From Bacteroidota bacterium (GTDB taxonomy: Bacteria > Bacteroidota > Bacteroidia > Bacteroidales > JAAUTT01), in contig JAJYAG010000002.1 of assembly GCA_021779665.1 (NCBI GenBank), positions 1-38,973 of the forward strand: a stretch of DNA of 38,973 nt, given 5' to 3'. A program made the position numbers and the translations under genes. Below, piece after piece: positions 15,410-23,719 of the stretch. Under the pieces are notes generated by a model. It worked only from the letters and a program-made list of their open reading frames with translations, searched no databases and was not told where the DNA came from. The number at the start of each line of letters is the position of its first letter. Within the stretch, counting starts at the first letter, position 1.

Positions 15410-17189
15410 CGATAAAGCCTACACTTTTCTATTACATTCTTTGTTGGATAATATTCTGCATTTTGCAGATTCCCCCAAACAGTTTGCATCATTTCTAAGC
15501 CAGGAAATCAAATCCATAATTGGGATCAAAGTAGTGGCCGTTGCAAGCATTGACAGTTTGTCGAACAAGAGCGAACTTATGGGAATATGTCCCACCCGAA
15601 AATTTGATTTCTTAAACACCCCTGATTTTTCTACATTATCAATTCTGAAGTCAGAAATTAAAGAAATTAGCTATTTTGATCTTCAAAGCGGAGGCAGCGA
15701 AGAAACCGAAATTCTGAAAAAATTCGGATTTTCTGACTGTATGATAGTACCACTGATGGTTGGATCGTCCATGGAAGGTCAGATATTACTTTTCGATCTG
15801 GTAGAAAAGAAAGGAATAGGGCGGATTATCGAAACGTTTTCCAAACTTTCGGGTTTATGCGCGCTAGTAATCAGGAATTCCAAAATGTTCCATAACCTCG
15901 AACGGATGGTGGAACTGCGTACCAGAGAGCTTGAAATAAAAAACAAAGAACTCGAAGAAAACGAGAATCTTTTGAAACAGCAGAACGAGGAATATGCGGT
16001 TATAAATGAGGAATTGAACGAAACTAACCAGGAGTTGCAAATAGCTAAAGAAAAAGCACAGGAAAGCGACCGCTTAAAAACGGCCTTTTTACAAAATATG
16101 AGTCACGAAATCCGTACTCCCATGAACGCCATCATGGGATTTTCGGAACTTTTGATAAATCAGTATAACAATAAACAAAAGCTCGAACATTATACACACA
16201 TTATTCAGCAGCGATGCAGCGATTTGCTGGAGCTCATTAACGAAATTCTCGATATCGCTAAAATTGAGTCGGGCCAGCTACCGGTTAATATTGAAGAATG
16301 CCATCTCCCTTCGTTGTTTGAGGAGTTGAAGGACTTCTTTATGGAATACCGGAAGAAGATGAACAAGCAACATATCAGTTTCGTGACTAATCTCAATTGC
16401 TCGACGGCAAAATCGGTAATTGTAACCGACAAAGTCAAGCTGAAACAAATCTTTATTAACCTGATAAGTAATTCGTTTAAATTTACCGATGCCGGCCGGA
16501 TAGAGATAGGGTGCAATTCGGATCATAACAACTATCTCTCATTTTATGTAAGCGACACTGGCATTGGTATTCCCCGTGAGCAGCTCGAAATTATATTTGA
16601 GCGTTTTGCCCAGGTTTACCACGGCCCTTCGAAATTTTACGGAGGTACAGGTCTTGGTCTTTCTATCGTGAAAGGACTTGTGGAGCTTTTAAACGGTAAG
16701 ATAAAGGTGGAATCGGAAATTGATAAAGGTAGCCGGTTTATGTTTGAATTTCCTTATTCCTCGGTAGCTATTGAGGAACACCATGTAAAAGAAATTCTGG
16801 CCGCCGAAAATTCGTTTATAAGAGGAAATATTCTTATTGTTGAAGATGATATTTACAATGCAGAATACATCAAAGAAATTCTTGACGGGTACGATGTAAA
16901 TACATTTTATGCCGAAAATGGCCGCAAGGCTGTGGAAACGATCAAGATGCAGAAGCTTGATCTTGTTTTGCTCGATATACGTTTACCCGATGTTTTGGGG
17001 TACGAAATAGCAAAACTCCTTAAGAAGGAAAAACCCGATGTTAAAATAATTGCCCAAACAGCATATGCTTCAGCAAGCGACCGCCAGAAAGCCATTCAGT
17101 CGGGTTGCGACGAATACATAAGCAAACCCCTTAAAAAGGACGATCTTTTATCGAAAATAAGTAAAGTTCTGAAAGAGAAAAAAGCTTAA
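15402..17189 (+). CDS. Hybrid histidine kinase (GAF-like, HisKA, HATPase, receiver)
   Basis: A 595-residue cytoplasmic kinase without membrane helices. Residues about 1-160 look like a GAF-type sensory domain (IIGIKVVAVASIDS start, IVPLMVGSSMEGQILLFD end). A coiled coil follows at about 165-225. The H-box is NMSHEIRTP with H235; the N-box is NLISNSFKFT near 353, G1 is DTGIGI at 385-390 and G2 is GGTGLGLSIV at 414-423. A receiver domain fills 475-595 with acidic E481-D483, phospho-acceptor D525, T553 and K575. There is no output domain, so phosphate must pass to a separate protein. The 8-base overlap with the DUF1638 gene ties it to the corrinoid cassette, whose state it probably senses. Its stop overlaps that of the convergent transporter by 4 bases. 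Confidence 0.92.
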   Translation: MIDDKAYTFLLHSLLDNILHFADSPKQFASFLSQEIKSIIGIKVVAVASIDSLSNKSELMGICPTRKFDFLNTPDFSTLSILKSEIKEISYFDLQSGGSEETEILKKFGFSDCMIVPLMVGSSMEGQILLFDLVEKKGIGRIIETFSKLSGLCALVIRNSKMFHNLERMVELRTRELEIKNKELEENENLLKQQNEEYAVINEELNETNQELQIAKEKAQESDRLKTAFLQNMSHEIRTPMNAIMGFSELLINQYNNKQKLEHYTHIIQQRCSDLLELINEILDIAKIESGQLPVNIEECHLPSLFEELKDFFMEYRKKMNKQHISFVTNLNCSTAKSVIVTDKVKLKQIFINLISNSFKFTDAGRIEIGCNSDHNNYLSFYVSDTGIGIPREQLEIIFERFAQVYHGPSKFYGGTGLGLSIVKGLVELLNGKIKVESEIDKGSRFMFEFPYSSVAIEEHHVKEILAAENSFIRGNILIVEDDIYNAEYIKEILDGYDVNTFYAENGRKAVETIKMQKLDLVLLDIRLPDVLGYEIAKLLKKEKPDVKIIAQTAYASASDRQKAIQSGCDEYISKPLKKDDLLSKISKVLKEKKA

Positions 17190-18493
17190 CTTCTGACCTT
17201 TTTAAGGTTCGAAAAAGCAACAATAACAAGGCTCAGGAGAAATAATATTCCCAGAAACAAGGCGCTGTTGCGCATGCTCCCGGTAAGATGCTGCACAAAC
17301 CCAAAACCGAACATTCCCACCACAATGGCTACTTTCTCGGTAATATCGTAAAAACTGAAAAATGAAGCAGTATCGGTGGTTGTATCGGGAATTAATTTAG
17401 CATAGGTGCTGCGGGCCTGCGACTGGATACCTCCCATTACAAGACCTACACAACCGCCAAGTATAAAAAACTGAATTTCATTGGTTACAAAATAGGCTGA
17501 AACGCAAATCAGAATCCAGATTATCAGCATCGTCATCAATGAAAATTTGTTACCCATCCTGGTGGACACCTTACCAAAAACCCACGCACCAAATATGGCA
17601 ACAACCTGAATAATTAAAATTGTAGCAATGAGTTTTGTGCTGTCGATTCCCAATTCGGCGCTTCCAAATAAGGCTGCAACCATAATGATGGTTTGAACTC
17701 CTGTGCTGAGAAAAAAGAAGGCCAGTAAAAAACCAGAAAGTACGGGCATCGTGCGAACCTGTTTAAACACTGACAAAATTTCCTTAAATCCGTTGCTGAG
17801 AATCCTGGTGCGAAATGCTATTTTGGAAGGATACTCCTTTAAGAAAGAAATACTTATGCTGCCAATAATTAACCACCAAAAACCCACTGTAAGAAAAGCA
17901 AACCTGGAGGCAGAACCGCTGTCGCCTTTCCCGTCCTGATCCACGAAGCCAAAAAGCTCTGGCTTCATAATAGTAATCAGGTTGATTATAAGTAACAACA
18001 TGCTGCCGGCGTAGCCAAACATAAAACCCCGGGCACTGATTTTATCGTGCTTATCTTTTGTAGCGATAATGGGAAGGAACGAGTTGTAGTAAACCAGCGA
18101 ACCGGCAAACCCTATAACTGCAGTTGCCGGCAAAATAATACCCAGAAGGTAATTATCGGATGAAAACCAGTATAACCCAATGCACGAAAGAGAACCAAGA
18201 ATGGTAAACATTTGCATGAAACGTTTTCTGTACCCGCATAAATCGGCTATCCCGGAAAGTAATGGTGTGAGGAAAACGATTATAAAATATCCGAAGGCTA
18301 TGGCGTAATCGAGCAATACGGTATTTACAAACGACGAACCTAAAAAGCTCACCGTTTTGGGCATTACTGCGCTGTAATAAATTGGAAAAATTGCTGTGCT
18401 GATACTTAAGCTGTAGGCCGAATTGGCAATATCGTACGAACACCAGGCATTAATTACCTTTTTCGAATTCTTTTCGGGCAGGCTTTGTTCCAT
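17186..18493 (-). CDS. UMF1/Atg22-family MFS transporter
   Basis: A 435-residue inner-membrane protein of about twelve helices. The N-terminus, VINAWCSYDIANSAYS followed by TAIFPIYY, is the signature of the UMF1 family (Atg22-like MFS), related to vacuolar amino-acid effluxers of yeast. The loop after TM2-3 reads GIADLCGYRKR, and the C-terminal half has GGIQSQARSTYAKLIP, both typical of this family. The substrate in bacteria is not established. It converges on the hybrid kinase and shares a TAA region with it. A perfect TACATTTG box precedes its start codon. Confidence 0.88.
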   Translation of the reverse strand: MEQSLPEKNSKKVINAWCSYDIANSAYSLSISTAIFPIYYSAVMPKTVSFLGSSFVNTVLLDYAIAFGYFIIVFLTPLLSGIADLCGYRKRFMQMFTILGSLSCIGLYWFSSDNYLLGIILPATAVIGFAGSLVYYNSFLPIIATKDKHDKISARGFMFGYAGSMLLLIINLITIMKPELFGFVDQDGKGDSGSASRFAFLTVGFWWLIIGSISISFLKEYPSKIAFRTRILSNGFKEILSVFKQVRTMPVLSGFLLAFFFLSTGVQTIIMVAALFGSAELGIDSTKLIATILIIQVVAIFGAWVFGKVSTRMGNKFSLMTMLIIWILICVSAYFVTNEIQFFILGGCVGLVMGGIQSQARSTYAKLIPDTTTDTASFFSFYDITEKVAIVVGMFGFGFVQHLTGSMRNSALFLGILFLLSLVIVAFSNLKKVRS

Positions 18494-18519
18494 AGTAGCA
18501 ATTTTATTTAAGAGCTACT

Positions 18520-18527
18520 CAAATGTA
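18520..18527 (-). promoter_or_regulatory. -7 element of the UMF1 transporter gene
   Basis: On the minus strand TACATTTG matches TAnnTTTG perfectly about 27 bases before the ATG; no TTG is present at the usual upstream spacing. Confidence 0.35.
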
Positions 18528-18559
18528 AATCTATTCAGCGAATTTCTTGCAGCCCTGGC

Positions 18560-20188
18560 TTATTTCTTGACAATTTTAGCCGAAAATTCTTTTCCGGTAC
18601 TAAGCTTTATTTTAAGAATGTAAACACCACCGGAGAGCGACGAAACCCCGTTGTTGTCAGCAGAATAAACAGTTCCGGAGGAGTTAAGAGGTACAAAGTC
18701 CTGAAACAGCTTTTTGCCAGTCAAATCGTAAATTTCGACGGCAGCGCTGCTAACTTCAGCATCGGGCAAAAACTCCACAGAAAAGAGCTCCTGAAAAGGA
18801 TTCGGATATACAACAGCGATACCGTTCCCAACCTGATTTAATTCAGGATTGTTCATAATCAGCAAATTACCGTCAATCCAGTTAAGCCTGTCGCCTATCC
18901 ATTGCTTCATATAATCTACATCCTGCTGATAGGTAGCACCATAATAGGGATTTGGCCATACATACTTGCCCATAATTTTCCAAACAGAATAATTCCGGGC
19001 TTGCGGTTCCTTTAAAACAAGGGCGAGCGAATCAATATACCTGTGAATATTCTCGGTTTTCAGAACAGAGCTTCTGAACGTTGTATAACGCTCTTTCATG
19101 GTGTTGTAAAATACCGGATCGTTCAAAAAACGTTGCCACCAGAAAGGAATCTGACGGGCATCTGTTGCCGGAATTCCCTGATAAACCCAGTTGGAAACAA
19201 CTTCTCCATTATAATAATTTGCATTACCAAAACCAAGATTATAATCCCATGGGGGCCCGGCAACGAGCTTCTTATTCTTATCGTCTCTATCCTTGTGGAA
19301 AAAAGTACTTGTACGGTATGAATCGATGTTTTTCGAGACTTCATTCAGGATAAAAAAATCGACAAACGAATTTACATCGATTAAATTCCTGTATCCGGTT
19401 TCTTCGTTGGTGTAGTTTTCGGAGGCCAGAACTTTCTCGAAGTTAAATATAAAGTTCTGAATATATTCTTTTTGTTCATGGTCCAGCTTACCCGCCGAGG
19501 GGTCGTGAAACAGAAAACTGATCTTTTTTCCGGTTTCGATACCGGATAAAATGGAAGAAGTCCATCCTTCATTTTCGGAACCGGTTGGCTTATCAATCTT
19601 AAAAATATAACCACCCGAAACAGGAACCCCGGTAATATCCGTAGGGGTCAGTTTGGTAATATTCACCCTGTTTTTGTCCTGTTTAATTTTTTCGACCAAA
19701 ACGTAAACTCCATAATATTCAGAATTGAGGTAAAGTTCACAAAGTACGGAACGGGGGGCATAATGCCCCATATTTCTGAACAGCTGGTAGGCGAGAATGT
19801 CACGCATAAAAGTTTTGTCGTTATAAGGAGCATACAAAATCCAGTCGTTTTCGGCAGGCAGACCCAGTAAAGAAACGTTCAGGTTATCTCCTGTTTCGGT
19901 AATCGTTTCAAATCCATACGATTTTTTCGGGAACACCTGGGAAGTGGAACCTCGGACTTCAATGCCAATTTTGCATGTTAATGCAGGCACATCCGAAAGA
20001 CTGTTGGAAGCTCCCTTTCCCTTATCGAAGACGGAAAGCTGCGCGGTGATTTTTGGTTCGTCAACTATTTGCTGACCGTTTGTATTGATCAACAATAATG
20101 GTAAATTTGACTTTATGGTTTGTGATTTTGCACTTTGAATCAAAACAATCAGATACAATGTACTTAATAAAGTATACACTCCTTTCAT
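18560..20188 (-). CDS. CotH kinase-family secreted protein with type IX sorting domain
   Basis: A 542-residue exported protein (signal peptide 1-22, ending AKSQ). Residues about 60-420 form a CotH domain: GSTSQVFPKKSYGFET, LPAENDWILYAPYNDKTFMRD, GVYVLVEKIKQDKNRVNI and the metal-binding-like PWDYNLGFGN. CotH proteins are atypical protein kinases that phosphorylate spore-coat or cell-surface proteins; whether this one is active is unknown. The last 80 residues (VVYPNPFQELFSVEF through GGVYILKI and a basic AKIVKK end) are a type A C-terminal sorting domain, so the protein should leave the cell through the type IX system and be anchored or released at the surface. It is the best marker in the window for Bacteroidota. 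Confidence 0.9.
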   Translation of the reverse strand: MKGVYTLLSTLYLIVLIQSAKSQTIKSNLPLLLINTNGQQIVDEPKITAQLSVFDKGKGASNSLSDVPALTCKIGIEVRGSTSQVFPKKSYGFETITETGDNLNVSLLGLPAENDWILYAPYNDKTFMRDILAYQLFRNMGHYAPRSVLCELYLNSEYYGVYVLVEKIKQDKNRVNITKLTPTDITGVPVSGGYIFKIDKPTGSENEGWTSSILSGIETGKKISFLFHDPSAGKLDHEQKEYIQNFIFNFEKVLASENYTNEETGYRNLIDVNSFVDFFILNEVSKNIDSYRTSTFFHKDRDDKNKKLVAGPPWDYNLGFGNANYYNGEVVSNWVYQGIPATDARQIPFWWQRFLNDPVFYNTMKERYTTFRSSVLKTENIHRYIDSLALVLKEPQARNYSVWKIMGKYVWPNPYYGATYQQDVDYMKQWIGDRLNWIDGNLLIMNNPELNQVGNGIAVVYPNPFQELFSVEFLPDAEVSSAAVEIYDLTGKKLFQDFVPLNSSGTVYSADNNGVSSLSGGVYILKIKLSTGKEFSAKIVKK

Positions 20189-20281
20189 ATAATTATGCCC
20201 GTCTATTTGTAAAACAAATTGGATTTTCCACCTTCACTTTAAAAGATATTCAAATCTTTAAATACATTAACAAGAAAAGCG

Positions 20282-21274
20282 ATGATAGGTTATAACATTC
20301 CTGAAAAAATTTCCCTGGCAAATATTCCAACGCGTATCGAAAAGCTTGAAAGACTATCGTATGAGCTTGAAACGGTAAACCTTTACATCAAACGCGACGA
20401 TGAAACAGGTTTGGAGTGGAGCGGCAACAAAGTTCGCAAACTTGAATATTCGGTAAAGGAAGCCTTGAATCATGGCTGCAATTTACTGATTACATGTGGC
20501 GGAAACCAATCGAATCATTGTCGAGCCACTGCAGCGGTAGCAGCGCGTCTGGGAATGAAAAGCTGTCTGGTGTTGCGGGGAACGGCAGAATCGCCGGTTG
20601 AAGGAAATTTATTGCTCGACAAACTTTTAGGTGCCGAAATCCGGTTTATTACTCCCGAAGATTACGCACAACGGCGCAACGAAATAATGAAGGAAATTGC
20701 CGCACAGAAGGAACGTGAAGGTTATAAACCCTATATTATTCCCGAAGGAGCTTCGAATGGCATTGGATCGTTCGGCTATTATAACGCTATGCTCGAAATT
20801 ACGGAGCAGGAAAAAGCCATGAACCTGAAATTCGATGCCATTGCCATTGCCGTAGGCTCAGGCGGAACCTATTCGGGATTGCTGCTGGGGAAAATACTAA
20901 CAGGCTCAAAGGTCAAACTTCCGGGCTACCTGGTGGGCGGCAGTATTGCCTATTTCGAAGATACCATTTATAAGATTTTCGAAGAGTTCTCCGAATATTT
21001 CAACCGCAAAGTTATTCCCGAAAGAGAAGATATACTGCTGCATGACGGTTACATTGGCAGGGGATACGGGTTGAATAACCCCGAAGAAATTGAATTTATA
21101 AAATACATAGCACAGCTCGAAGGCGTGATTTTCGATAACGTTTACACCGGCAAGGCTTTGTATGGATTGGTTAACGACATAAAAAAAGGACTGTACCGCG
21201 ACTGTAAAAACATATTATTTATTCACACAGGAGGTATGTTTGAGCTGTTTTCGCAAGCGGGAGTGTTTAGGTAA
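20282..21274 (+). CDS. PLP-dependent D-cysteine desulfhydrase / ACC deaminase-like enzyme
   Basis: A 330-residue fold-type II PLP enzyme. The N-terminus has IKRDDETGLEWSGNKVRKLEY, where K50 is the likely Schiff-base lysine, followed by TCGGNQSNH at 71-79, which holds the substrate carboxylate. The glycine-rich PLP phosphate loop is GSGGTYSGLLLGK. This matches the ACC deaminase/D-cysteine desulfhydrase family; D-cysteine to pyruvate, sulfide and ammonia is the more common reaction in bacteria without plant contact. The TGG-like region near the C-terminus (FIHTGGMFELF) is intact. It stands alone, followed by a DUF3781 gene on the same strand. Confidence 0.9.
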   Translation: MIGYNIPEKISLANIPTRIEKLERLSYELETVNLYIKRDDETGLEWSGNKVRKLEYSVKEALNHGCNLLITCGGNQSNHCRATAAVAARLGMKSCLVLRGTAESPVEGNLLLDKLLGAEIRFITPEDYAQRRNEIMKEIAAQKEREGYKPYIIPEGASNGIGSFGYYNAMLEITEQEKAMNLKFDAIAIAVGSGGTYSGLLLGKILTGSKVKLPGYLVGGSIAYFEDTIYKIFEEFSEYFNRKVIPEREDILLHDGYIGRGYGLNNPEEIEFIKYIAQLEGVIFDNVYTGKALYGLVNDIKKGLYRDCKNILFIHTGGMFELFSQAGVFR

Positions 21275-21353
21275 AAAATGGTCAGAAACGAACTTAAGTA
21301 TTTCGAAAATAACAAATGTCAGTGCACTGCAGGATGCAATTAAAAAACTTGGA

Positions 21354-21617
21354 ATGGCCGACAGAAAACAAACAATAATTGAGAACTTATGCTATACAGA
21401 GCTTGTGTATGGTAGGATTAACAAAAAATTAGCTGTTGATTTTACCAAAGCACAGATAGAATTGTTTATCGATGAAATAATGAAAAAAACGAACGAGAAG
21501 TTCTATATAAAGACAGGCAAAAATTATTACATAACAAATACAGAGTATAATATCAGGATAACCGTTAATTCAAATACTTTTAGGATTATAACTGTTGATA
21601 GAATGAGAAAAGTATAG
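21354..21617 (+). CDS. DUF3781 domain protein
   Basis: An 87-residue protein that matches DUF3781 over its length: NLCYTELVYGRINKKL, KTGKNYYITN, and then NIRITVNSNTFRIITVDR. The function is unknown. The frame remains open upstream to a TTG at 21240, inside the previous gene, but the first ATG is at 21354, close to where family members usually begin, so I used it. The region between 21275 and 21353 is therefore a spacer. Family members are scattered over Firmicutes and Bacteroidota, so acquisition by transfer is possible but cannot be shown from composition here. Confidence 0.7.
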   Translation: MADRKQTIIENLCYTELVYGRINKKLAVDFTKAQIELFIDEIMKKTNEKFYIKTGKNYYITNTEYNIRITVNSNTFRIITVDRMRKV

Positions 21618-21645
21618 TGCCGCACTTTGCCATACTTTTAAAAAC

Positions 21646-22248
21646 CTACTTCACGGCCACCACAAAATAACCCCGGTTATAAAAATGTCTTACCTCTGAA
21701 AATCCGGCCAGCTTCAGATCGGCAACGGCTTTTTCGATGGAGTGTTTGTTAAATACATCGTCGTCAGTAAACCGCTGGCGATCGAGATCCTCTTTCGATT
21801 CCATAAAAAAGAGAAACTTGCCGCTGTCTTTCAGCAACGTCCTGATTTTTGAAAATAGCACAACCAGGTCCTTCCAGAAATACACAACATTGGAGCAAAA
21901 GACCCTGTCGAATTCTCTTTCACTGATTTCAGCAGTAAGAAAGTCGCCCAACATCAATTGCACTTTTCGAGCGGCGATTAACTTCTGGTTCATCCGGGAT
22001 GCTTTTTCGAACATCAGGTCAGAATAATCAAGGCCATAATACATTCCGGGATTTGCACTTTTAAAAATTTCTCTGATCCCTACACCTGGTCCGTATCCAA
22101 TTTCGAATATTTTTTCTCCCGGCTGAATATTCATTTCGGCAATAAGGATGTCGTATGCCGGCTTGGTACCTTTGCTCATGATATTGGAAATGAACCGACC
22201 CAGCAAACCACTGGGCTTTTTGAACTGTTGGGCAACTTTATAAAACAT
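21646..22248 (-). CDS. Class I SAM-dependent methyltransferase
   Basis: A 200-residue methyltransferase. Motif I reads KIFEIGYGPGVGIREI, the strand-2 end YGLDYSDLM, and the motif II region FDRVFCSNVVYFWKD; a post-motif LLKDSGKFLFFMES follows. The short length and the FKKPSGLLGRFISNIM lead are typical of small stand-alone enzymes annotated only as methyltransferase domain proteins. The substrate is unknown. It is convergent with the DUF3781 gene, 28 bases away. It is not closely related to the methyltransferase at 6995-7759. Confidence 0.82.
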   Translation of the reverse strand: MFYKVAQQFKKPSGLLGRFISNIMSKGTKPAYDILIAEMNIQPGEKIFEIGYGPGVGIREIFKSANPGMYYGLDYSDLMFEKASRMNQKLIAARKVQLMLGDFLTAEISEREFDRVFCSNVVYFWKDLVVLFSKIRTLLKDSGKFLFFMESKEDLDRQRFTDDDVFNKHSIEKAVADLKLAGFSEVRHFYNRGYFVVAVK

Positions 22249-22408
22249 AGTTTTTTATTGAAATGATTTTTGAAATAGAATTGTTCGATGTTTGTTTTTA
22301 ATGAAAAACATCTCAATACACCAATGACATAATTTTGTAATATACTTTAAAATAAGAACATACTTCTTGCGGCGATAACAACGGAATTACATTGCTTAAT
22401 GGTTTCCC

Positions 22409-22530
22409 GCGCCGCTAAATGTCCGGTGCATTTTCAATCCCGGGGTTCCACCCCGGGCTACAAAGAGGCCGCACCTATCGGCGCTAAAAACAAGGTAAAG
22501 TTGTCATCGCCGTATATGTCTCTTTGTAGC
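22409..22530. repeat. Composite palindromic (REP-like) repeat
   Basis: It contains a perfect hairpin CCCGGGG-TTCCA-CCCCGGG at 22439-22457, an 11-base inverted repeat GCTACAAAGAG / CTCTTTGTAGC with arms at 22457-22467 and 22520-22530, and flanking GCGCCG / CGGCGC at 22409-22414 and 22479-22484. Such nested palindromes resemble the dispersed intergenic repeats of Bacteroidota. No protein-coding frame crosses it. Confidence 0.6.
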
Positions 22531-22560
22531 ATCTACCAGTAACAAGGAATAATCAGGTTT

Positions 22561-22678
22561 GAGAAACTATGTGAAAAAATCGGTATAATTTCGGCTATAC
22601 TCAGTTTGTCGACAACCAGCTGTTTGTCATATTGAGCGGAGTCGAAATATGACCAGGGCTGACTTTTCACGCAGTCTC
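22561..22678. mobile_element. MITE-like element C (118 bases), different core from A and B
   Basis: The ends are imperfect inverted repeats: GAGAAACTATGTGAAAAAAT on the left, and on the right (read inward on the minus strand) GAGACTGCGTGAAAAGTC at 22661-22678. The ends resemble those of the elements at 11470 and 32123, but the core differs: it has a single palindrome with arms GTCATATT / AATATGAC at 22626-22653. No transposase or clear target duplication is visible. Confidence 0.55.
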
Positions 22679-22714
22679 ACTAATACTTCTTACTGTAAAA
22701 ATAACAAGTGAAAT

Positions 22715-23680
22715 CTATAAACCATACTTTTTGAGATGCTGGTTTATATATTCAAGATCTTTCCGCATTCCTGCCAGAAACAGCTTCTTCTTTTCTTCTA
22801 ACGGATAATCTTTCGGGTCCTTTTCAAAAGGCGGGTATTCCAGATGGACTGTAACCGGACCGGTAATACTGTACTGCTTCACCACACTGAAATATTCGTC
22901 GAAATTGACCATCCCCTCGCCCATGGCAACCGTTACAGGATTCCATTTATCATTCACCTTCATCCATTGAAAGTCCTTCAACACGGTGCATTTTATCCAG
23001 GGTGCAAGCAGTTTCATTCCCAGTATCCAGGTGCTGCCACCCTCGGCAACAGCATGGCGAACATCGTACTGGCAACCTATCCAGGTTGGGTCAAGATCTT
23101 TCAGCAGCTCAAACAAATCCCAAGACGGACCACCTACCCTGCGGCCGTAATGGTTCTGGTAGGCACCATGAATTTTGTATTTCCGGTTTAGCGCCTCCAG
23201 CTTTTTCATGCCGGGTTTCATCTTTTGGAGCGAGTTCCAGATGCCGTCCTTTCCATCATAATCCAGATAACCCATGCGGTAATATTTTACGCCAAGAGAC
23301 GATGCCGTTTTCAGGATGCGTTCCGTGAGCGGATCGTCGGCATTGTTGATGGCGGTGACCATCATATCAACAAAAAGGCCTTTTTTACGGGCAGCTTCCA
23401 CAGCTTTCGGCAGATCTTTTTCAACATTTTCGGGGAGTACATGGCCATCGGGACGAACGGTAAGATCGATGCCTTCAAAACCCGCTTCAGCAAGTAAGGC
23501 AGCCATATCGTCGTAATTCATCCAGTGGAAAGCTTTGGAAAAAGCGTGGATTTTACGTGCACTGTTCAGCTTTTCACCCGAAAATCCCGGAACGGAAGTA
23601 GTTCCTAAAGATAATCCTGCCGCCAGCATGGAAGTTTTAGCTATAAATTCCCGGCGCGAAGTGTTAGAAGTGTTGTCCAT
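22715..23680 (-). CDS. Tat-exported TIM-barrel sugar isomerase/epimerase-like protein
   Basis: A 321-residue protein of the xylose isomerase-like TIM-barrel (AP endonuclease 2) superfamily. The N-terminus, TSRREFIAKTSMLAAGL, is a twin-arginine signal, so it is exported folded, probably with a bound metal. Candidate metal and acid residues are in GFEGIDLTVR, HGAYQNHYG, CQYDVRHAV and VHLEYPPFE. Related proteins act on sugars or inositols or their keto forms, but the substrate cannot be read from the sequence. It is the last gene of the carbohydrate locus, 39 bases after the larger phosphoglucose isomerase. A periplasmic location means it acts before uptake, unlike its cytoplasmic isomerase neighbours. 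Confidence 0.82.
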   Translation of the reverse strand: MDNTSNTSRREFIAKTSMLAAGLSLGTTSVPGFSGEKLNSARKIHAFSKAFHWMNYDDMAALLAEAGFEGIDLTVRPDGHVLPENVEKDLPKAVEAARKKGLFVDMMVTAINNADDPLTERILKTASSLGVKYYRMGYLDYDGKDGIWNSLQKMKPGMKKLEALNRKYKIHGAYQNHYGRRVGGPSWDLFELLKDLDPTWIGCQYDVRHAVAEGGSTWILGMKLLAPWIKCTVLKDFQWMKVNDKWNPVTVAMGEGMVNFDEYFSVVKQYSITGPVTVHLEYPPFEKDPKDYPLEEKKKLFLAGMRKDLEYINQHLKKYGL

Positions 23681-23719
23681 AGTTGTCCTGATTTGATTTT
23701 CAGAAAAACTAAGATAACA

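Larger units (their letters stand above)
22249..22714. other. Intergenic region filled with palindromic repeats
   Basis: This 466-base gap has no supported gene. It holds an AT-rich promoter-like stretch next to the methyltransferase start, a composite palindromic repeat (22409-22530) and a MITE-like element (22561-22678). The rest shows nothing recognisable. Confidence 0.6.
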
